This document shows, piece after piece, positions 62,363-64,000 of a stretch of 64,000 bases of DNA (positions are counted from its first letter, which is position 1; each line of letters starts with the position of its first letter). The stretch is from CAYNLK01 sp964398055 (GTDB lineage Bacteria > Chloroflexota > Anaerolineae > 4572-78 > J111). Location: the NCBI GenBank assembly GCA_964398055.1, contig CAYNLK010000032.1, positions 1-64,000 of the forward strand, in the 5' to 3' direction. A program made the translations under genes and the position numbers. Under the pieces are notes generated by a model. It saw only the letters and a list, made by a program, of their open reading frames with translations, searched no databases and was not told the DNA's origin.

Positions 62363-63403
62363 TCATTCACTCCAGCCGTGGGCGTCGCGAACTTTGATCA
62401 TCGCGCCAAGAATATCATTCCAGGTTTGCTGCTTGAGCATGACCTCGTTGGGGAACATGCAGCCATCCCAGCAGATGTGCTTAAAGGCTTTGGTCAGATT
62501 ACCGTTCTCGTCGCGCAGCCAGAAACCGGCATGGTAGGGAATATCGAGCTTGCCGTTTGGATCCGTGACCTGGCAATGGCGACCAGTCTTATCGTGGGAG
62601 CCGGAGCCAAAGACCGTGGCGTCATTCTGGGCCACATGGAAGTCGATGGTCCAGGGGCGCAGCGCAGCGGTCATCTTGCGGAAGGCTGCGTCCAGGGCGG
62701 CGCGGTCGCTCCACTCGAAATCCTCGGGCACGAGGCGGTGTTCCGGCGCATTGTAGCCCAGCAGGTACAACAAGGTATGGGCCATATCCGCCTGAAAACC
62801 CATATTGGGCCGGTCAACCATTTCCAGCAGATCGACCATATCTTTCCAGTTGTGCATCCCACCCCAGCAGATTTCCCCTTCAGCCGCCAGCTTCTCGCCG
62901 TAGTCCGCGGCGATGTCACAGGCCTGGCGGAAAACCTCGGCTATTTTCTTTTGGCTGGCCGCCGGGTCCTTGGCCCAGTCGCCCGGGCTGGCCGATGAGT
63001 CGATGCGGATGACCCCGTACGGCCGGACGCCCAACTCACGCAGTTTTTGGGCAATCCGGCAGGCTTTTTGCACCTGGGTTAGAAATTTCTTCTCTTCCTC
63101 AGGGCCGCCCAAGGCCGAGCCGCCGCCGGTCGGTCCCCACACCGGGGCCACACAAGAACCAACGACAAAGCCCTTGGCGGCAATTTTATCGGCCAACTCC
63201 TTGATGCCGTCGTCAGAAACATCGATACTGGTATGCGGATCGGCCAAAAACAGATCAACGCCGTCAAACTTCTGGCCGTTCACTTCCGCCTTGGCGGTCA
63301 GGTCCAGCATTGTATCGAGATCAATCGGCGGTTCGGCGTCGCCGCCTTTACCAACCAGGCCGGGCCACATGGCATTGTGAAGTTTTGGATAATTGTTTGT
63401 CAT
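62363..63403 (-). CDS. Sugar-phosphate isomerase/epimerase (xylose-isomerase-like TIM barrel)
   Basis: 346 residues. The AP-endonuclease-2/xylose-isomerase-like barrel shows FDGVDLFLADPH, GFVVGSCVAP, GVIRIDSSAS, AEGEICWGGMHNW, MGFQADMAHTL and WTIDFHVAQNDATVFGSG. His, Glu and Asp at the barrel mouth fit metal ligands. It probably interconverts a ketose or inositol derivative. The oxidoreductase on the same strand upstream (63542) suggests a sugar or polyol catabolic pathway. Confidence 0.88.
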   Translation of the reverse strand: MTNNYPKLHNAMWPGLVGKGGDAEPPIDLDTMLDLTAKAEVNGQKFDGVDLFLADPHTSIDVSDDGIKELADKIAAKGFVVGSCVAPVWGPTGGGSALGGPEEEKKFLTQVQKACRIAQKLRELGVRPYGVIRIDSSASPGDWAKDPAASQKKIAEVFRQACDIAADYGEKLAAEGEICWGGMHNWKDMVDLLEMVDRPNMGFQADMAHTLLYLLGYNAPEHRLVPEDFEWSDRAALDAAFRKMTAALRPWTIDFHVAQNDATVFGSGSHDKTGRHCQVTDPNGKLDIPYHAGFWLRDENGNLTKAFKHICWDGCMFPNEVMLKQQTWNDILGAMIKVRDAHGWSE

Positions 63404-63435
63404 TTTCAGTTTCTCCTATGGCTAATTGGCTATTA

Positions 63436-63517
63436 GGTGACCGGCACTTACGTCAGGCAAAAGAGAGTTGATTTTCCATACCTGGCACACTTTATTAAGG
63501 TCGAAGTGCCGGTCACC
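63436..63517. repeat. GTGACCGGC-type inverted repeat with long loop
   Basis: GGTGACCGGCACTT (63436-63449) pairs perfectly with AAGTGCCGGTCACC (63504-63517) over a 54-base loop. It lies between the oxidoreductase and isomerase genes, fourth copy of the element. Confidence 0.8.
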
Positions 63518-63541
63518 CGAATAGTAACGGTTGATTAGCTC

Positions 63542-64000
63542 TTAAACCTCTACCCACTGGCCGCTCTTACCCGAACTCAACACGGCATCGCAGACTTTCT
63601 GCGTTTCCAGGGCATTCTCAAAGTCCGGTTGGGCCACTTCGCCGGTTTCCAGACTCCTGAGGAAATCGGCCATCTGATGAATAAACGATTCGCCAAAGCC
63701 GACCTGAAGACCGGGCACCCACCAGTGGTCCATATAGGGATGGTCGCCGCCGGCATCGGTTACGTGAATGGAACGCCAGCCGCGCACCTTACCTTGATCA
63801 CGGTGGTCAAAGTATTCTAACCGGTGCAGGTCATGCAGATCCCACTTAATAGACGCATGTTCGCCATTGATCTCCAGCGTGTAGAGCGCCTTATGGCCGC
63901 GGGCATAGCGGGTGGCTTCGAACAGGCCCAGCGAGCCGTTGGCAAAATCGCACATGAAGAGGCTGGCATCGTCGATGCCTACCGGCTCGACCTTGCCCGT
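63542..64000 (-). CDS. Gfo/Idh/MocA-family oxidoreductase, C-terminal part
   Basis: The gene runs off the right edge; the reading frame is open through 64000. The visible end includes GIDDASLFMCDFANGSLGLFEATRYARGHK, YTLEINGEHASIKWDL, and HQMADFLRSLETGE...DFENALETQKVCDAVLSS, which fit the C-terminal domain of Gfo/Idh/MocA dehydrogenases. These act on sugars or inositols with NAD(P). The upstream position to the isomerase gene, on the same strand, suggests one pathway. Confidence 0.88.
   Translation of the reverse strand, partial: TGKVEPVGIDDASLFMCDFANGSLGLFEATRYARGHKALYTLEINGEHASIKWDLHDLHRLEYFDHRDQGKVRGWRSIHVTDAGGDHPYMDHWWVPGLQVGFGESFIHQMADFLRSLETGEVAQPDFENALETQKVCDAVLSSGKSGQWVEV

Overview
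The window reads like a chromosomal segment of a Chloroflexota bacterium (Anaerolineae-like). This is inference from style, not from a marker gene. The signs are lipoproteins and secreted proteins with Thr-Pro linkers, SH3 and beta-propeller surface proteins, a MacB-type exporter with no outer-membrane partner, frequent GTG/TTG starts with strong GGAGG sites, and GC-rich coding DNA with AT-rich gaps. No rRNA, tRNA, CRISPR array or phage block was recognised.

Layout. 1-825 holds a broken IS1595-type transposase. 971-4023 (minus) is a compact unit: a lipoprotein, a catalytically degenerate ATP-grasp-like protein, an intact ATP-grasp ligase, and a 180-residue protein carrying six tandem Lys/Glu hexapeptides. 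It is the best candidate for an undescribed modification system. 4521-9998 (plus) has a glycosidase-like protein with three discoidin domains, a response regulator plus cNMP/SpoIIE phosphatase pair, and an SH3 membrane protein. 10190-17155 is mostly housekeeping: ligA, fabF, fhs and a primary-type sigma factor. 17705-25327 (plus) is a signalling block: a PstS-like lipoprotein, a 1341-residue hybrid kinase with three receivers, CheR, CheB and a receiver-kinase. 25639-30007 has a GH5-like enzyme, an LTA-synthase-like membrane sulfatase-fold enzyme and a YceI lipoprotein. 30061-37172 holds an AAA ATPase, a single-domain regulator, a PHP-AlbA fusion and small genes. 37281-47963 (minus) is an envelope region: exporter ABC-HlyD, DedA, M23-propeller, two secreted hydrolases. 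48207-54736 has a two-component system, two PfkB kinases, an LLM oxidoreductase and an MFS carrier.

54835-58666 (minus) is a second peptide-modification-like cassette: a PqqD-like gene with a 2-bp frameshift, a glycine-rich protein, a DUF4157-derived protein that has lost its HExxH motif, and an HprK-like kinase. A truncated copy of that kinase lies at 59866, beyond a UPF0175/DUF3368 toxin-antitoxin pair. AT-rich palindromes, short tandem repeats and hairpins cluster here, so the region looks recombinationally active. 60176-64000 (minus) ends with a methyltransferase, an MFS carrier, a sugar-phosphate isomerase/epimerase and the C-terminal part of a Gfo/Idh/MocA oxidoreductase.

A small inverted repeat built on GTGACCGGC...GCCGGTCAC occurs in at least four gaps (912, 10058, 62292, 63436) and looks like a dispersed genomic element.
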